Origin: Gilliamella bombi
GTDB lineage: Bacteria > Pseudomonadota > Gammaproteobacteria > Enterobacterales > Orbaceae
Direction: 5' to 3'
DNA length: 42,847 bases
NCBI RefSeq assembly: GCF_900103255.1
Contig: NZ_FMWS01000025.1
Coordinates: 1-42,847 of the forward strand
A program made the translations under genes and the position numbers. Position 1 is the stretch's first letter; each line of letters starts with the position of its first letter. Positions 34,355 to 42,847 of the stretch are shown here, one piece after another. The notes beneath the pieces were generated by a model that saw nothing but the letters and a program-made list of their open reading frames with translations, made no database searches and was not told the origin of the DNA.

Positions 34355-36382
34355 CTATGAATTACTAATTTGAATTGCTAACCATGTTTTGATCTCTTGC
34401 TTGATGGTTTGCATTAATGCATTTTTTCCTGCAAGTTGATATGAACTAATGAGCAAAGATTGATTGTTTTTGCTTTTTATCAGTGCTGATAACACAGGCA
34501 ATGTTAGTTGTTGCTGTGGTTGTGGTTTTCGCGATTGTTGATGCTTTTGATTATAGCGAACTAATCGGCACAGTGTGGCATAAGTGGCTTCAAACGGTCG
34601 ATGATAGTGAGCAAATCCGTTTAGTTCATCAAAATCGTAAGCGTTTAAATCTTGTGTTAGTGGAGAGATATTCTTACTTTCAATCATCTCAGTAAATGGT
34701 AAATCAATAATATCTTTGATCCAATAAACATTACGCTGTAATTTTTGTTTTAATTTAATGGTTAGATTTCGCCCTGAATCGGTTAATGGCCTTAGCGCCA
34801 TAACTGAATAACTACCACTATTTGCCTGTTTATGACTACTGACGTGCACCAAAACAAACCCACAAGCAATCCAAAATTGGTAATTAGACGGGGTATAAGC
34901 AAAGCTAACCGATAAAAAGTCGATATTCTGAGCTTTGGCATCTTCAAAGATAGTTTGCACAAGTTGCCTTGCTATATTTTGTCGCCGATAGGCACTAATA
35001 ACCGCAATACGATTAATCCGAACTGAGCGCAATTTAGCCGCCTGCGGCTCACCTGCGTGGGCGACTAACGACTGTGCTACTAAATTACCTTTTGGTCGAC
35101 GCGTACCTTGCCACACTTCGGTGATTAAACTATCTGGTAAGTTACCTTCAATAACAGTCAGTGCAGCAGCTATTTGGTTATTGTTAGCTGTTGCTTGCCA
35201 AATTGTCAAATTTTGCGCATCAAACAGACGTCTTAAATCAACTAACGTAGTTTGGTAATGAGCTACTTTCAATAAATAAAATATCGATCTTAATATATCA
35301 GCATCATTACGTTGAACTTTTGAATATTGGATTGATGATGAGCTTACATCAAAATTATCGCCCTTGGTTAATAAACCATTAAGTAACAATCGATCGCTAA
35401 ATTGCTCTAGCATATCGCCTGCCTGCCAGCGGATAGGGCTAAATAGCTGAAAACATTGGCATGCTTTACCTGATAACAATTTCAACAAAAAGCCCTGTCC
35501 TGTGCCCTCATACCCATCAGCAGTCGTTGTTAATAATACTCGAGTGTTATTTGTTTTAGCTAGTTTTAACAATTTTTCCAGCATGGGAAGTGGGATCATG
35601 GCAGCTTCATCAATAATTAAATAATCGGCAACGGTAATACATGATTGAGCAATTAATTCATCTGGGGCAAAAAATGGGGTATCAGGCTTAGCAAAAGCAA
35701 AAAAGGTCGTCAGTGCTAATTTATTTGGTGCTGTCACAATACAACGTTGGTAATGGCTAAATAACCCAGCTAGCGCCGATTTACCGCGTCCACGTTTAGC
35801 GACTAATACGTTGATAGGCTTAGTGCTATTTAATAATTGTTTTAAAGTTGCTTGTTGCTCGTCTAAGTCACAAATGTCATCAATAATAACTTCCGACAAA
35901 GATATCTTAGAAGATATAACCTGTTTTGATGAAATTTTAGGATAAATTGATAAACCAAATTCAGTCAAAGTCTGCATTAAATGTGCAACGAAATTAGGCA
36001 CATTAATGGGCATTTGGCTTTCATTCCAGCGTAAGCTATCTTGATCATGCCAAGTAGACAGATTCTTAGGCAAGAATAAAACCAATATACTACCTTTAAC
36101 TAACGTGCCAACAAGCATAGCAAAGGCATCAAGATTAAATCCTACCGTTGCATCAAAAATAGCATGTCGATACTGTCGTCCCAATAACTGTTTAGTTTGA
36201 TTGGGCGGTATTACATCAGAAATTAATGTATTGGGTAAATAACTAGAAAGTTCAAAGTGAGATGTAACCGTTAACCAATCACCTGAGTAATGACAAATAG
36301 CCTGGCTAAGTTGCTCGAATAACTGTGTGGCTTCACCCTGTAACACCCATAGCGTTCTTGTGCTGTTGGGATACTTGTGCAT
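34355..36382 (-). CDS. tmcA: tRNA(Met) cytidine acetyltransferase TmcA
   Basis: TmcA makes N4-acetylcytidine at the wobble base of elongator tRNA-Met. The 675-residue protein has an N-terminal DUF1726 domain, an ATP-dependent helicase-like module with Walker A KRGRGKSALAG (about residue 200) and Walker B LIIDEAAMIPL, a GNAT domain (VRINRIAVISAYRRQNIARQ) and a C-terminal tRNA-binding part. The ATG at 36382 is preferred; a TTG six codons upstream would overlap the previous gene. It is the last gene of the dapA-bamC-purC-yeaL-tmcA run. Confidence 0.95.
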   Translation of the reverse strand: MHKYPNSTRTLWVLQGEATQLFEQLSQAICHYSGDWLTVTSHFELSSYLPNTLISDVIPPNQTKQLLGRQYRHAIFDATVGFNLDAFAMLVGTLVKGSILVLFLPKNLSTWHDQDSLRWNESQMPINVPNFVAHLMQTLTEFGLSIYPKISSKQVISSKISLSEVIIDDICDLDEQQATLKQLLNSTKPINVLVAKRGRGKSALAGLFSHYQRCIVTAPNKLALTTFFAFAKPDTPFFAPDELIAQSCITVADYLIIDEAAMIPLPMLEKLLKLAKTNNTRVLLTTTADGYEGTGQGFLLKLLSGKACQCFQLFSPIRWQAGDMLEQFSDRLLLNGLLTKGDNFDVSSSSIQYSKVQRNDADILRSIFYLLKVAHYQTTLVDLRRLFDAQNLTIWQATANNNQIAAALTVIEGNLPDSLITEVWQGTRRPKGNLVAQSLVAHAGEPQAAKLRSVRINRIAVISAYRRQNIARQLVQTIFEDAKAQNIDFLSVSFAYTPSNYQFWIACGFVLVHVSSHKQANSGSYSVMALRPLTDSGRNLTIKLKQKLQRNVYWIKDIIDLPFTEMIESKNISPLTQDLNAYDFDELNGFAHYHRPFEATYATLCRLVRYNQKHQQSRKPQPQQQLTLPVLSALIKSKNNQSLLISSYQLAGKNALMQTIKQEIKTWLAIQISNS

Positions 36383-36386
36383 AAGG

Positions 36387-36842
36387 TTAACTTTTTCCAA
36401 TTAACAACGACAAAATACCTGCAGCAATCAGAGGACCAACAGGAATACCTTTGAAAAAAGCCACACCAATTAGCGTACCAATAATTAAACCATTAATAAT
36501 TGTAGGGTGCGCACCAATGAGGGATATACCTCGCGTACCTAGCCACGATACTAAAATTCCAACAAAAATAGCTAATATAGATTGCCAAGTGGTAAATGAT
36601 TTAGCAATATCGCCTATTTTTAACGAGCCATCAGCTAAAGGCACCATCATTGCGGCAGTTAAAATAACAATACCAATTGTTAAGCCATATTGATTTAAAA
36701 ACGGAAAATAAGTGGCAAGCGGCGTTAATTTAAACAGTAACAATAACAGCACTGCAAATGTCACGGTATTATTGTGTGTTAAATAACACAGAGCCGCTAA
36801 CCCCAAAAGTAGAAAAAAAGAGATATCAAACTGTGCGAACAT
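36387..36842 (-). CDS. yeaL: DUF441/UPF0756 membrane protein YeaL
   Basis: This 151-residue protein has at least four membrane helices and matches the DUF441 family (YeaL in E. coli): LGLAALCYLTHNNTVTFAVL, MVPLADGSLKIGDIAKSF, then IGTLIGVAFFKGIPVGPLIA with AGILSLL. The function is unknown. Its ATG overlaps the purC stop by one base (TAATG), and tmcA begins 4 bases after its stop, so all three are translationally linked. This gene is not in the E. coli purC neighbourhood. Confidence 0.9.
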   Translation of the reverse strand: MFAQFDISFFLLLGLAALCYLTHNNTVTFAVLLLLLFKLTPLATYFPFLNQYGLTIGIVILTAAMMVPLADGSLKIGDIAKSFTTWQSILAIFVGILVSWLGTRGISLIGAHPTIINGLIIGTLIGVAFFKGIPVGPLIAAGILSLLIGKS

Positions 36843-37552
36843 TACAAAGGAACACCAATTCGTTTTGCTACTTCTTCATAGGCTTCAATCACCCCCCCTA
36901 AACCTTGGCGAAAGCGATCTTTGTCCATTTTTTTCATTGTCTCTTTTTCCCACAAACGACAACCATCAGGAGAAAACTCATCACCCAAAGTGATTTCGCC
37001 TTTAAATAATCCAAATTCGAGTTTGTAATCAACCAATATTAGTCCTGCTTTATCAAACAAATCAGTCAAGATGGTGTTAATTTTAAAGCTAAGTTCTTTC
37101 ATTCTTGCAAGTTGATCATCGCTAGCCCAACCAAAAGCCTTGCAGTGTGATTCATTAACCATTGGATCATGCAATGCATCGTTTTTTAGAAATAATTCAA
37201 ACGTAGGAGGATTTAAAACTTTACCTTCTTCAACTCCTAAACGTTTAACTAAAGAGCCCGCGGCTCGATTACGTACTACACACTCAACAGGTATCATTTG
37301 CAACTTTTTAACCAGCACTTCATTGTCAGATAATAAGGCTTCAACTTGAGTTGGAATGCCAGCTTCACGCAATTTGCTCATAATAAAATAGTTAAATTTA
37401 TTATTAACCATGCCTTTACGATCTAACTGTTCAATACGCAAGCCATCAAATGCCGATGTATCATTACGAAACTCAAGAATTAATAAATCGGAGTTTTCGG
37501 TGGTATATACTGTTTTAGCTTTACCACGATAAAGCTCAGCCAACTTTTTCAT
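36842..37552 (-). CDS. purC: SAICAR synthase (PurC)
   Basis: PurC joins aspartate to CAIR with ATP in purine synthesis. The 236-residue protein carries the family landmarks [70 protein letters not shown] and PDGCRLW. AAGGT lies 8 bases before the ATG. It follows bamC by 65 bases with a hairpin between, and overlaps yeaL by one base. No PurR site was recognised. Confidence 0.97.
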   Translation of the reverse strand: MKKLAELYRGKAKTVYTTENSDLLILEFRNDTSAFDGLRIEQLDRKGMVNNKFNYFIMSKLREAGIPTQVEALLSDNEVLVKKLQMIPVECVVRNRAAGSLVKRLGVEEGKVLNPPTFELFLKNDALHDPMVNESHCKAFGWASDDQLARMKELSFKINTILTDLFDKAGLILVDYKLEFGLFKGEITLGDEFSPDGCRLWEKETMKKMDKDRFRQGLGGVIEAYEEVAKRIGVPL

Positions 37553-37585
37553 GTTTATAACCTTATATCAATTGCCAATAAATAA

Positions 37586-37608
37586 TTAAGGAGCTATTCG
37601 CTCCTTAA
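37586..37608 (-). terminator. Hairpin after bamC, partial terminator or attenuator
   Basis: TTAAGGAGC and GCTCCTTAA pair perfectly around a 5-base loop, 9 bases after the bamC stop. On the minus strand it is followed by TTATTTATTGG, a weak T-rich tract. It may lower purC expression relative to dapA-bamC. Confidence 0.6.
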
Positions 37609-37617
37609 ATTCCAAAC

Positions 37618-38385
37618 TTACTCTTGATTTGCACCGCTTACTGCTGTTGCTGGTTTTTTGCCTTCGGCATTTTCTTTTTCAGCCTCTTTATCTTGTGCTT
37701 TTCGTGGTACAGCCCGAACTGAATCAGGTGCAACATCATCCATTATGTCATTAAATAAACTTACAACATAGCGTTGCACTTCAATTGGTTGCGAAATTAA
37801 ATCTTCAGTACCACGGGTTAATGAGGTGATTGAAATGGTGATTGTTTCAGTATCGCCTACCAAGTTTCGTGTCATTGAATAAGTGGCTTCAACGGCTCGA
37901 TTTTCGTCTGCACGCACCATAAAGGCTTTATTGGTTTTAATGCTGTTATTATCACGGCTAGCGATAAAGATATTTTTCTTATTTAGGCTGTTAGGAATAC
38001 GATCCCAGACATTATTGCTTAATGGCACATTAAAAGTGACCGAACCGTTATTATAAATCGCAAATGCATCTTGAATAGTTGGGATCGGTAAAATTGGCGG
38101 TCTAATATCAAGCTTTTTACCTAATTCGCCTTTAACCTCAGTTTTAACAACATAAAAATCGCCACTTTCCGCAGGCACCGAAACACCTTCAGGAATAATT
38201 AACGGTTTTAACGTAGGTGATTTAAGGTAATCTTCATTACCTTCAACTTCACGCTTATAATTTTGATCACTACCACAGCCAACAAGAAATAAAGAAGTCA
38301 CAACGGTTAAAACAGCTGTTTTTTTAATGACGTTACCTTTAAATAAGGTTAAGTTTAATGTTCTGTTTAATGTGCTATTTAACAT
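37618..38385 (-). CDS. bamC: Short BamC (NlpB) lipoprotein of the outer-membrane assembly complex
   Basis: BamC is a lipoprotein of the BAM complex that folds outer-membrane proteins. The signal peptide ends at the lipobox LVGC (Cys 37). The extended BamD-binding segment follows (YLKSPTLKPLIIPEGVSVP), then one helix-grip domain (about 100-225). The protein has 255 residues, against 344 in E. coli, and ends in a charged low-complexity tail, so the second helix-grip domain appears to be missing. Synteny with dapA (30 bases upstream) supports the call. Confidence 0.85.
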   Translation of the reverse strand: MLNSTLNRTLNLTLFKGNVIKKTAVLTVVTSLFLVGCGSDQNYKREVEGNEDYLKSPTLKPLIIPEGVSVPAESGDFYVVKTEVKGELGKKLDIRPPILPIPTIQDAFAIYNNGSVTFNVPLSNNVWDRIPNSLNKKNIFIASRDNNSIKTNKAFMVRADENRAVEATYSMTRNLVGDTETITISITSLTRGTEDLISQPIEVQRYVVSLFNDIMDDVAPDSVRAVPRKAQDKEAEKENAEGKKPATAVSGANQE

Positions 38386-38415
38386 AAATATCTGCTTTTA
38401 AAATTAAAGGTTATA

Positions 38416-39294
38416 TTACAATAAATTCGCGTCTTTTAACGCTTGTTCAACCGCAGGAATTGACGATGTGCTCAATGAGACCATTGGTAATCTAATTGTT
38501 GCATTTTGCATTAAACCTAATCTTGCACAAGCCCACTTAGCTGGTGTTGGATTGGGTTCAATGAACAAATTGTGATGTAAAGCCATTAAAGTATCGTTTA
38601 AATTGCGGGCTTCTTTAATTTGATTATTAGCCGCAAGCTGACAAACTGTAGCAACCGCCTTAGCTGCAACATTAGCTGTAACAGAAATAACGCCATCGCC
38701 ACCTAAAATCATAAAATCTAAAAAGGTTGAATCATCACCACTCAATAATTTAAAATCAGGCCCAACCAATTTTCGAGTAGGATAAACTCTCGAAAGATCG
38801 CCTGTTGCATCTTTTAATGCAACAATATTTTTGATTTTAGCTAACCGTCCAACAGTTTCAGGCTTGATATCACTACTCGTACGGCCTGGTACATTATATA
38901 AAATCTGTGGCAACTCCGTACTTTCGGCAATAGCTTTAAAGTGCTGATACATACCTTCTTGTGTCGGTTTATTATAATAAGGTGCAACCGTTAAACAGCC
39001 TACGACGCCAATATTTTCGACCTTACTGGTTAATTCTATAGCCTCCTTCGTTGCGTTTGCGCCTGTGCCAGCAATAATGGCAATGCGCCCATCAGCATAG
39101 TCAATTGTTCTTTTAATTACATCAATATGCTCATGGTGATCAAGTGTTGCTGATTCGCCTGTTGTACCAACCGAAACAATACCCGATGTTCCATTTGCAA
39201 TATGATATTCGACCAATTTTTTTAAGCTTACGTGGTCAACGTTTCCTTTTGTATCCATGGGAGTAACAAGTGCGACCAGACTTCCTGTAAACAT
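38416..39294 (-). CDS. dapA: 4-hydroxy-tetrahydrodipicolinate synthase
   Basis: DapA condenses pyruvate with aspartate semialdehyde in lysine/diaminopimelate synthesis. The 292-residue barrel has the pair of threonines in GTTGESATL, the tyrosine in YNVPGRTS and the Schiff-base lysine in [12 protein letters not shown]. The ATG at 39294 has GAGGT 8 bases upstream and gives the E. coli length; the ATG at 39309 overlaps that site. It heads the dapA-bamC operon. Confidence 0.97.
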   Translation of the reverse strand: MFTGSLVALVTPMDTKGNVDHVSLKKLVEYHIANGTSGIVSVGTTGESATLDHHEHIDVIKRTIDYADGRIAIIAGTGANATKEAIELTSKVENIGVVGCLTVAPYYNKPTQEGMYQHFKAIAESTELPQILYNVPGRTSSDIKPETVGRLAKIKNIVALKDATGDLSRVYPTRKLVGPDFKLLSGDDSTFLDFMILGGDGVISVTANVAAKAVATVCQLAANNQIKEARNLNDTLMALHHNLFIEPNPTPAKWACARLGLMQNATIRLPMVSLSTSSIPAVEQALKDANLL

Positions 39295-39389
39295 AAAATG
39301 ACCTCTCATATAATTGGTTTATAACACAACGTAAAGAATAAAAATCTGCGGATAAGTATGCGATATTTCTAGACTAAATTCAACTTTTG

Positions 39390-40148
39390 TTATACAGGAT
39401 TATCAATATCGACAAAAATAACCTCAACACCGTAACAGCTCGCTAACCATTCACCCAATTTTTTAATACCGTAACGTTCGGTAGCATGGTGTCCAGCGGC
39501 ATAAAAATTAATACCATATTCACGTGCAATATGGATAGTGCGTTCAGACACTTCGCCAGTAAAAAAAGCATCCACTCCCATTAATGCTGCTTGTTCAATA
39601 TAATCTTGCCCTCCACCACTACACCATGCAATACGATTAATAACTTGTGGAGCATTATCTCCACAAAATAGTACACATTGTTGGTTATTGTGTAATACTT
39701 GCTCAAGTTTTTGTTTAAATTGTAAAGCAGTAAGTGGCTTGTTTAATGTACCAGTAAAAAGCAGATCGGTAATGTCATTGCGTTTATCGACTGAAATACC
39801 CAATAAATTAGCTAGTTCAATATTGTTGCCCAAAACAGCATGACCATCTAATGGCAAGTGATAACCATATAAATTAATATCGTTAGTTAACAGTGTTTTA
39901 ATCCTTTGATATTTAATACCTGTAATGGTTTGTGGTTCACTCTTCCAAAAATAACCATGATGAACCAGAACTGCGTCAGCTTTTAATTCAACCGCCTTAT
40001 CTAACAATAACTGGCAAGCGGTCACGCCTGTGACAATTTTATTCACTTGCTTGCGCCCCTGCACTTGCAATCCATTTGGTGCATAGTCACGATAACGACT
40101 AATTTGTAGTTCGTTATTAATAATCTGTTCTAATTCAAAGTTGTGCAT
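39390..40148 (-). CDS. ybgI: Nif3-family dinuclear metal-binding protein (YbgI)
   Basis: This 252-residue protein matches the NIF3/YbgI family, annotated as GTP cyclohydrolase 1 type 2-like; its role in cells is unsettled. Metal ligands are in AVLVHHGYFWKSE near residue 63 and in FYAAGHHATERYGIK near residue 220, with GEVSERTIHIARE between. GAGCG lies 5 bases before the ATG. It is a separate unit from dapA (95 bases apart) and divergent from rnt. Confidence 0.92.
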   Translation of the reverse strand: MHNFELEQIINNELQISRYRDYAPNGLQVQGRKQVNKIVTGVTACQLLLDKAVELKADAVLVHHGYFWKSEPQTITGIKYQRIKTLLTNDINLYGYHLPLDGHAVLGNNIELANLLGISVDKRNDITDLLFTGTLNKPLTALQFKQKLEQVLHNNQQCVLFCGDNAPQVINRIAWCSGGGQDYIEQAALMGVDAFFTGEVSERTIHIAREYGINFYAAGHHATERYGIKKLGEWLASCYGVEVIFVDIDNPV

Positions 40149-40369
40149 TATTCGCTCAATTTTAATATTATTTAATAATAATTGATGATTATAATCACTT
40201 TAACCAATAATCGCACCTACTCATTGGTTTAATGTAATTTGAATAAAACTACTGTATTGGCTTTTTACAAAGATTAACAAATTGAATACAAACTCTTGTA
40301 GCCAATGCTAGGCGAACTGGTTAAAAGATGGCATAATAACACCTTTTTTGATAGATAAGAAAAATTAAC

Positions 40370-41056
40370 GTGCCAAACGCCAAATTATGTGAACGCTTTC
40401 GTGGGTTTTATCCTGTTGTAATTGATATTGAAACGTCTGGATTCGATCCAAAACTCAACGCTATTTTAGAAATCGCCGCTATCACCTTAAAAATGACCCC
40501 AGATGGTTGGCTAGAGCCAGATCAATCCTTACAATTTAATGTCAATCCATTTAGTGGTGCAATTTTAGAACCAGCAGCCCTTGCTTTTAATGGCATCGAT
40601 CCTGATAATCCACTTCGTGGCGGTGTTGACGAAAAGCTCGCCTTAGACGAAATTTTTAAAATGGTTAGATCTGGCATAAAAGCTAGTGAATGTACTCGAG
40701 CAGTGATTGTTGCTCATAACGCACACTTTGATCATAGTTTTTTAATGGCGGCTGCTGAACGCACAGGCATAAAACGCAACCCATTCCACCCATTTGCTAC
40801 CTTTGACACTGCGTCACTCAGTGGTTTGGTTTTTGGCCAAACAGTGCTCGCCAAAGCCTGTCAAGCAGCGCAAATCACATTCGATCATAAGCAAGCTCAC
40901 AGTGCGCTATATGATACACAAAAAACGGCAATACTTTTTTGTAAAATTGTTAATCGACTTAAATCACTTGGAGGATGGCCTTTGGCTGTTACAGATTCCG
41001 ATGTAGATACAAAAATCGAAAAAGATTTAGATAATAAACAACAATATGAACAGTAA
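40370..41056 (+). CDS. rnt: Ribonuclease T
   Basis: RNase T trims the 3' ends of tRNA and other stable RNAs. The 228-residue DEDDh exonuclease shows [20 protein letters not shown] (first Asp and Glu), [20 protein letters not shown] (second Asp) and [18 protein letters not shown] (His and last Asp). The start is a GTG (40370) with only a weak upstream AAGA; no better ATG exists upstream. It is followed by a two-way terminator shared with grxD. Confidence 0.95.
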   Translation: MPNAKLCERFRGFYPVVIDIETSGFDPKLNAILEIAAITLKMTPDGWLEPDQSLQFNVNPFSGAILEPAALAFNGIDPDNPLRGGVDEKLALDEIFKMVRSGIKASECTRAVIVAHNAHFDHSFLMAAAERTGIKRNPFHPFATFDTASLSGLVFGQTVLAKACQAAQITFDHKQAHSALYDTQKTAILFCKIVNRLKSLGGWPLAVTDSDVDTKIEKDLDNKQQYEQ

Positions 41057-41096
41057 CAATTTCAAGAGTAAACAGTATTAATTTACAAAAATAAAA

Positions 41097-41119
41097 AAGC
41101 GCGCCTATTTTGCGCGCTT
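41097..41119. terminator. Bidirectional terminator between rnt and grxD
   Basis: AAGCGCGC (41097-41104) pairs with GCGCGCTT (41112-41119) around CTATTTT. The run of A before it gives a T tract on the minus strand. It ends grxD strongly and probably rnt too. Confidence 0.9.
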
Positions 41120-41140
41120 AATTTACCATACTGCATCAAA

Positions 41141-41479
41141 TTAGGATTTATACTTTTCCGCAGTTTGCTTAATAAGCGTTTGCAGTTCGCCTGTTTGAAA
41201 CATCTCTAGCATAATATCACAACCACCTACTAATTCGCCTTCAACCCATAATTGTGGAAACGTTGGCCAATTAGCGAATTTAGGTAATTCGGCACGAATA
41301 TCAGGGTTTTGTAAAATATCAACGTAAGCAAACGCTTCACCACATTGCGACAAAACCTGCACCGCCTGAGCCGAAAAGCCACAGCTTGGCAATTTTGGCG
41401 AACCTTTCATATATAAAATAATCGGGTTATCGGCAATTTGTTTTTTGATTTTGTCGAGTGTTGTCATTTCAGTCGTCAT
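41141..41479 (-). CDS. grxD: Monothiol glutaredoxin Grx4
   Basis: This glutaredoxin carries and delivers 2Fe-2S clusters, usually with BolA proteins. The 112-residue protein has the monothiol site PSCGFSAQAVQVL, the cis-Pro element NWPTFPQLWVEGELVGGCDI and the glutathione-binding C-terminal GG-C-D. The ATG at 41479 is chosen because AAGGA lies 7 bases before it; the frame stays open 17 codons further upstream without a Shine-Dalgarno sequence. Confidence 0.96.
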   Translation of the reverse strand: MTTEMTTLDKIKKQIADNPIILYMKGSPKLPSCGFSAQAVQVLSQCGEAFAYVDILQNPDIRAELPKFANWPTFPQLWVEGELVGGCDIMLEMFQTGELQTLIKQTAEKYKS

Positions 41480-41726
41480 GCGATTTCCTTGGTAATTTAT
41501 TGTAATAATGCGAGCTATTTTAACGTACAATTTTGCTTGTTCCTACTGGTATCTTATAACCAAGCTACTTAATGGGGATTTTTAGAGCAAATTATGGAGG
41601 CGTTATTTTTTAAAACAATTAAAATAGAAAATAATAAAACCAACCTAATCCCTGACGTTTTTTTGCTGGGATAAGTGGGTTTTACTGGATTTACCTTTGC
41701 ACAAGGAGCCTCTTTGTCGACTCGTG

Positions 41727-41748
41727 GCCTTCTGCTTAAGCAGAAGGC
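41727..41748. repeat. Perfect 22-base palindrome downstream of the second adhesin
   Basis: GCCTTCTGCTT is followed directly by its reverse complement. It lies 44 bases after the adhesin stop. On the plus strand GCTTTCTTTAATT follows, a weak T tract; on the minus strand there is none. The surrounding 41531-41792 shows no convincing gene. Confidence 0.7.
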
Positions 41749-41792
41749 GCTTTCTTTAATTAGCCTATCACTCAAGGATTAAGAATTAAATG

Positions 41793-42847
41793 CTAAGGAG
41801 TTGTACAAATCACATACGAGGAGAAACTTGGAAAAAGACCCATCACGCTACCATTTCCATTTACAACGAATGAATCATCACCTGTCCAGTACTCTCCGAA
41901 GCGGTTGAAGTTTGTACCAGAGTAACCGGCCAACAGCCCCCATTCCGTAAGAAATCCTGCCCCTATTCGGCGCTGATAATGATTACCTGTTGATGATGGC
42001 GTAGCACCGACAGCTCCATTACATCGCCTATCTGTATTCAAACCAAAACACACAGCATTAGTCAGATCCTTTACCTGTGGTATACGATATCCTAACCCCC
42101 TACACCAATCAGCTTGCTGAAAAGAATACGCTCCTTGATCTCCTCTGTGAACAAACCACTTTTGTAATACAAATGCATATCTTACTATCTCATTACCGCT
42201 TCTATCTCTCCCCACTAATACGAATTCCCACGGTAACCTTGGTACAGTAATTCGACTTGGATAAGGATTATACCATTGAAATCTAGCCTCTGGCCCCTTT
42301 AGAGTAACACGTGTTACCATTTCTTTAGTCCATCTATCGTTTGTCATTGTCCTTTTTACGGTGACGGTTATTCCATCATGCGTGACTGGTGTCCATGTCA
42401 ATTGATCTGGATCAACGCCCTTTATCGCTAAATCAAAAAATAATCCATCAGCCCCTGTGGTTGGAAAATTAGATTTTGGATCTGATTGAATGGGAAATCC
42501 CTCTTTTACATTCCATGCGTCAATAGGGCCTGCATATTGATCTGTACCCCAATCCTTATTTGGCCTTACATAACTAATAGCTGGTATAAAAGGTTCATCT
42601 GGTAATGGTTCTGATGGTAATATTATGGCATCACTACGATAATTATTCGCTCGACCACTTGTGCTAGCCAATGCCTCTAAACTCCATAAATAGGGCAATA
42701 ATAACAGCCCCAACACCAACAAAATTTTTCGGAACAACTTCGATGATGAGTTGAGAGATAATTTGGAAAATATAAATGAGTTTCGTGCAAAAACTCGTCG
42801 GATAAAATTATTTGATAAATTTAAGGCATAGGTTTGCCAGTGCTTGT
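41793..42847 (-). CDS. Adhesin-like protein, 5' end beyond the window
   Basis: This is the paralog of the adhesin at 22785-24275. The frame stays open to the window edge and reads KHWQTYALNLSNNFIRRVFA over the last bases, matching the other protein's leader, so the true start is outside. After the signal segment (KILLVLGLLLLPYLWSLEAL) the linker is about 170 residues shorter than in the other copy. The Ig-like module (FPTTGADGLFFDLAIKGVDP) and the lectin-like end (ADWCRGLGYRIPQVKDLTNA, RRIGAGFLTEWG, VICTTP) are conserved. No membrane anchor is visible. Confidence 0.6.
   Translation of the reverse strand, partial: KHWQTYALNLSNNFIRRVFARNSFIFSKLSLNSSSKLFRKILLVLGLLLLPYLWSLEALASTSGRANNYRSDAIILPSEPLPDEPFIPAISYVRPNKDWGTDQYAGPIDAWNVKEGFPIQSDPKSNFPTTGADGLFFDLAIKGVDPDQLTWTPVTHDGITVTVKRTMTNDRWTKEMVTRVTLKGPEARFQWYNPYPSRITVPRLPWEFVLVGRDRSGNEIVRYAFVLQKWFVHRGDQGAYSFQQADWCRGLGYRIPQVKDLTNAVCFGLNTDRRCNGAVGATPSSTGNHYQRRIGAGFLTEWGLLAGYSGTNFNRFGEYWTGDDSFVVNGNGSVMGLFPSFSSYVICTTP

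Noticed and set aside
41569-41775. 68-codon minus-strand reading between grxD and the second adhesin
   Set aside because: It runs through the 22-base palindrome, has no Shine-Dalgarno sequence and gives a low-complexity basic product; more likely non-coding.
1-42847. tRNA, rRNA, cas, transposase, Rhs, VgrG or toxin genes
   Set aside because: Looked for by motif in the encoded proteins and by familiar RNA sequence; none was seen, though a short tRNA could be missed without a folding search.

Overview
ORGANISM. The window is AT-rich gammaproteobacterial DNA. The core genes on the right (yffB-dapE-ypfN, cysZ, tmcA, purC, bamC, dapA, rnt, grxD) resemble Enterobacterales in protein sequence and partly in order. 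The base composition, the DXP-independent vitamin B6 genes with a MocR-type regulator, the type I-F-like CRISPR repeats and a large bank of orphan immunity-like genes fit Orbaceae best, for example a Gilliamella-like insect-gut symbiont. That assignment is an inference from gene content; no rRNA or tRNA gene was found to confirm it. LAYOUT. (1) 1-2975: a TetR-family regulator diverges from a two-gene operon, a Tm-1-like/UPF0261 protein and a TIM-barrel PEP-hydrolase-family protein, which ends at a strong terminator. (2) 3.3-20.0 kb: 26 small, mostly unrelated genes, with one nonsense-interrupted DoxX-like gene and at least two orphan gene ends. Several match immunity families of polymorphic toxins or families often found with them (DUF4261 twice, DUF7710-like, Imm10-like, DUF2750, Imm8-like, CPCC, ComJ-like, and two 20-residue leucine-rich-repeat proteins). 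No toxin, Rhs, VgrG or secretion gene is present. This is best read as a bank of orphan immunity genes. (3) 20.4-22.0 kb: ribE, crcB, and an SOS-controlled sulA with overlapping LexA boxes. (4) 22.0-24.3 kb: a decayed AMP-ligase tail, terminator hairpins and a large secreted adhesin. (5) 24.8-30.5 kb: asnA, a DUF1161 protein, a SemiSWEET transporter, then a MocR regulator (pdxR-like) divergent from pdxS-pdxT. (6) 30.65-31.2 kb: a CRISPR array of eight perfect repeats, one degenerate repeat and eight spacers, read leftwards, with no cas gene in the window. (7) 31.5-33.3 kb: yffB-dapE-ypfN. (8) 33.3-41.5 kb: cysZ, and a leftward run dapA-bamC-purC-yeaL-tmcA with overlapping or very short junctions. 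Then come a Nif3-family gene, rnt and grxD. (9) 41.8 kb to the end: a second adhesin of the same family as the one at 22.8-24.3 kb, cut off by the window edge. HOW IT FITS TOGETHER. Housekeeping genes (riboflavin, pyridoxal phosphate, lysine/diaminopimelate, purine, asparagine, tRNA modification, outer-membrane assembly) are interrupted by accessory material aimed at neighbours and invaders: the immunity bank, two surface or secreted adhesins and a CRISPR array. Gene remnants (DoxX, AMP-ligase tail, orphan 3' ends, a possible IS end) show that the accessory parts turn over.
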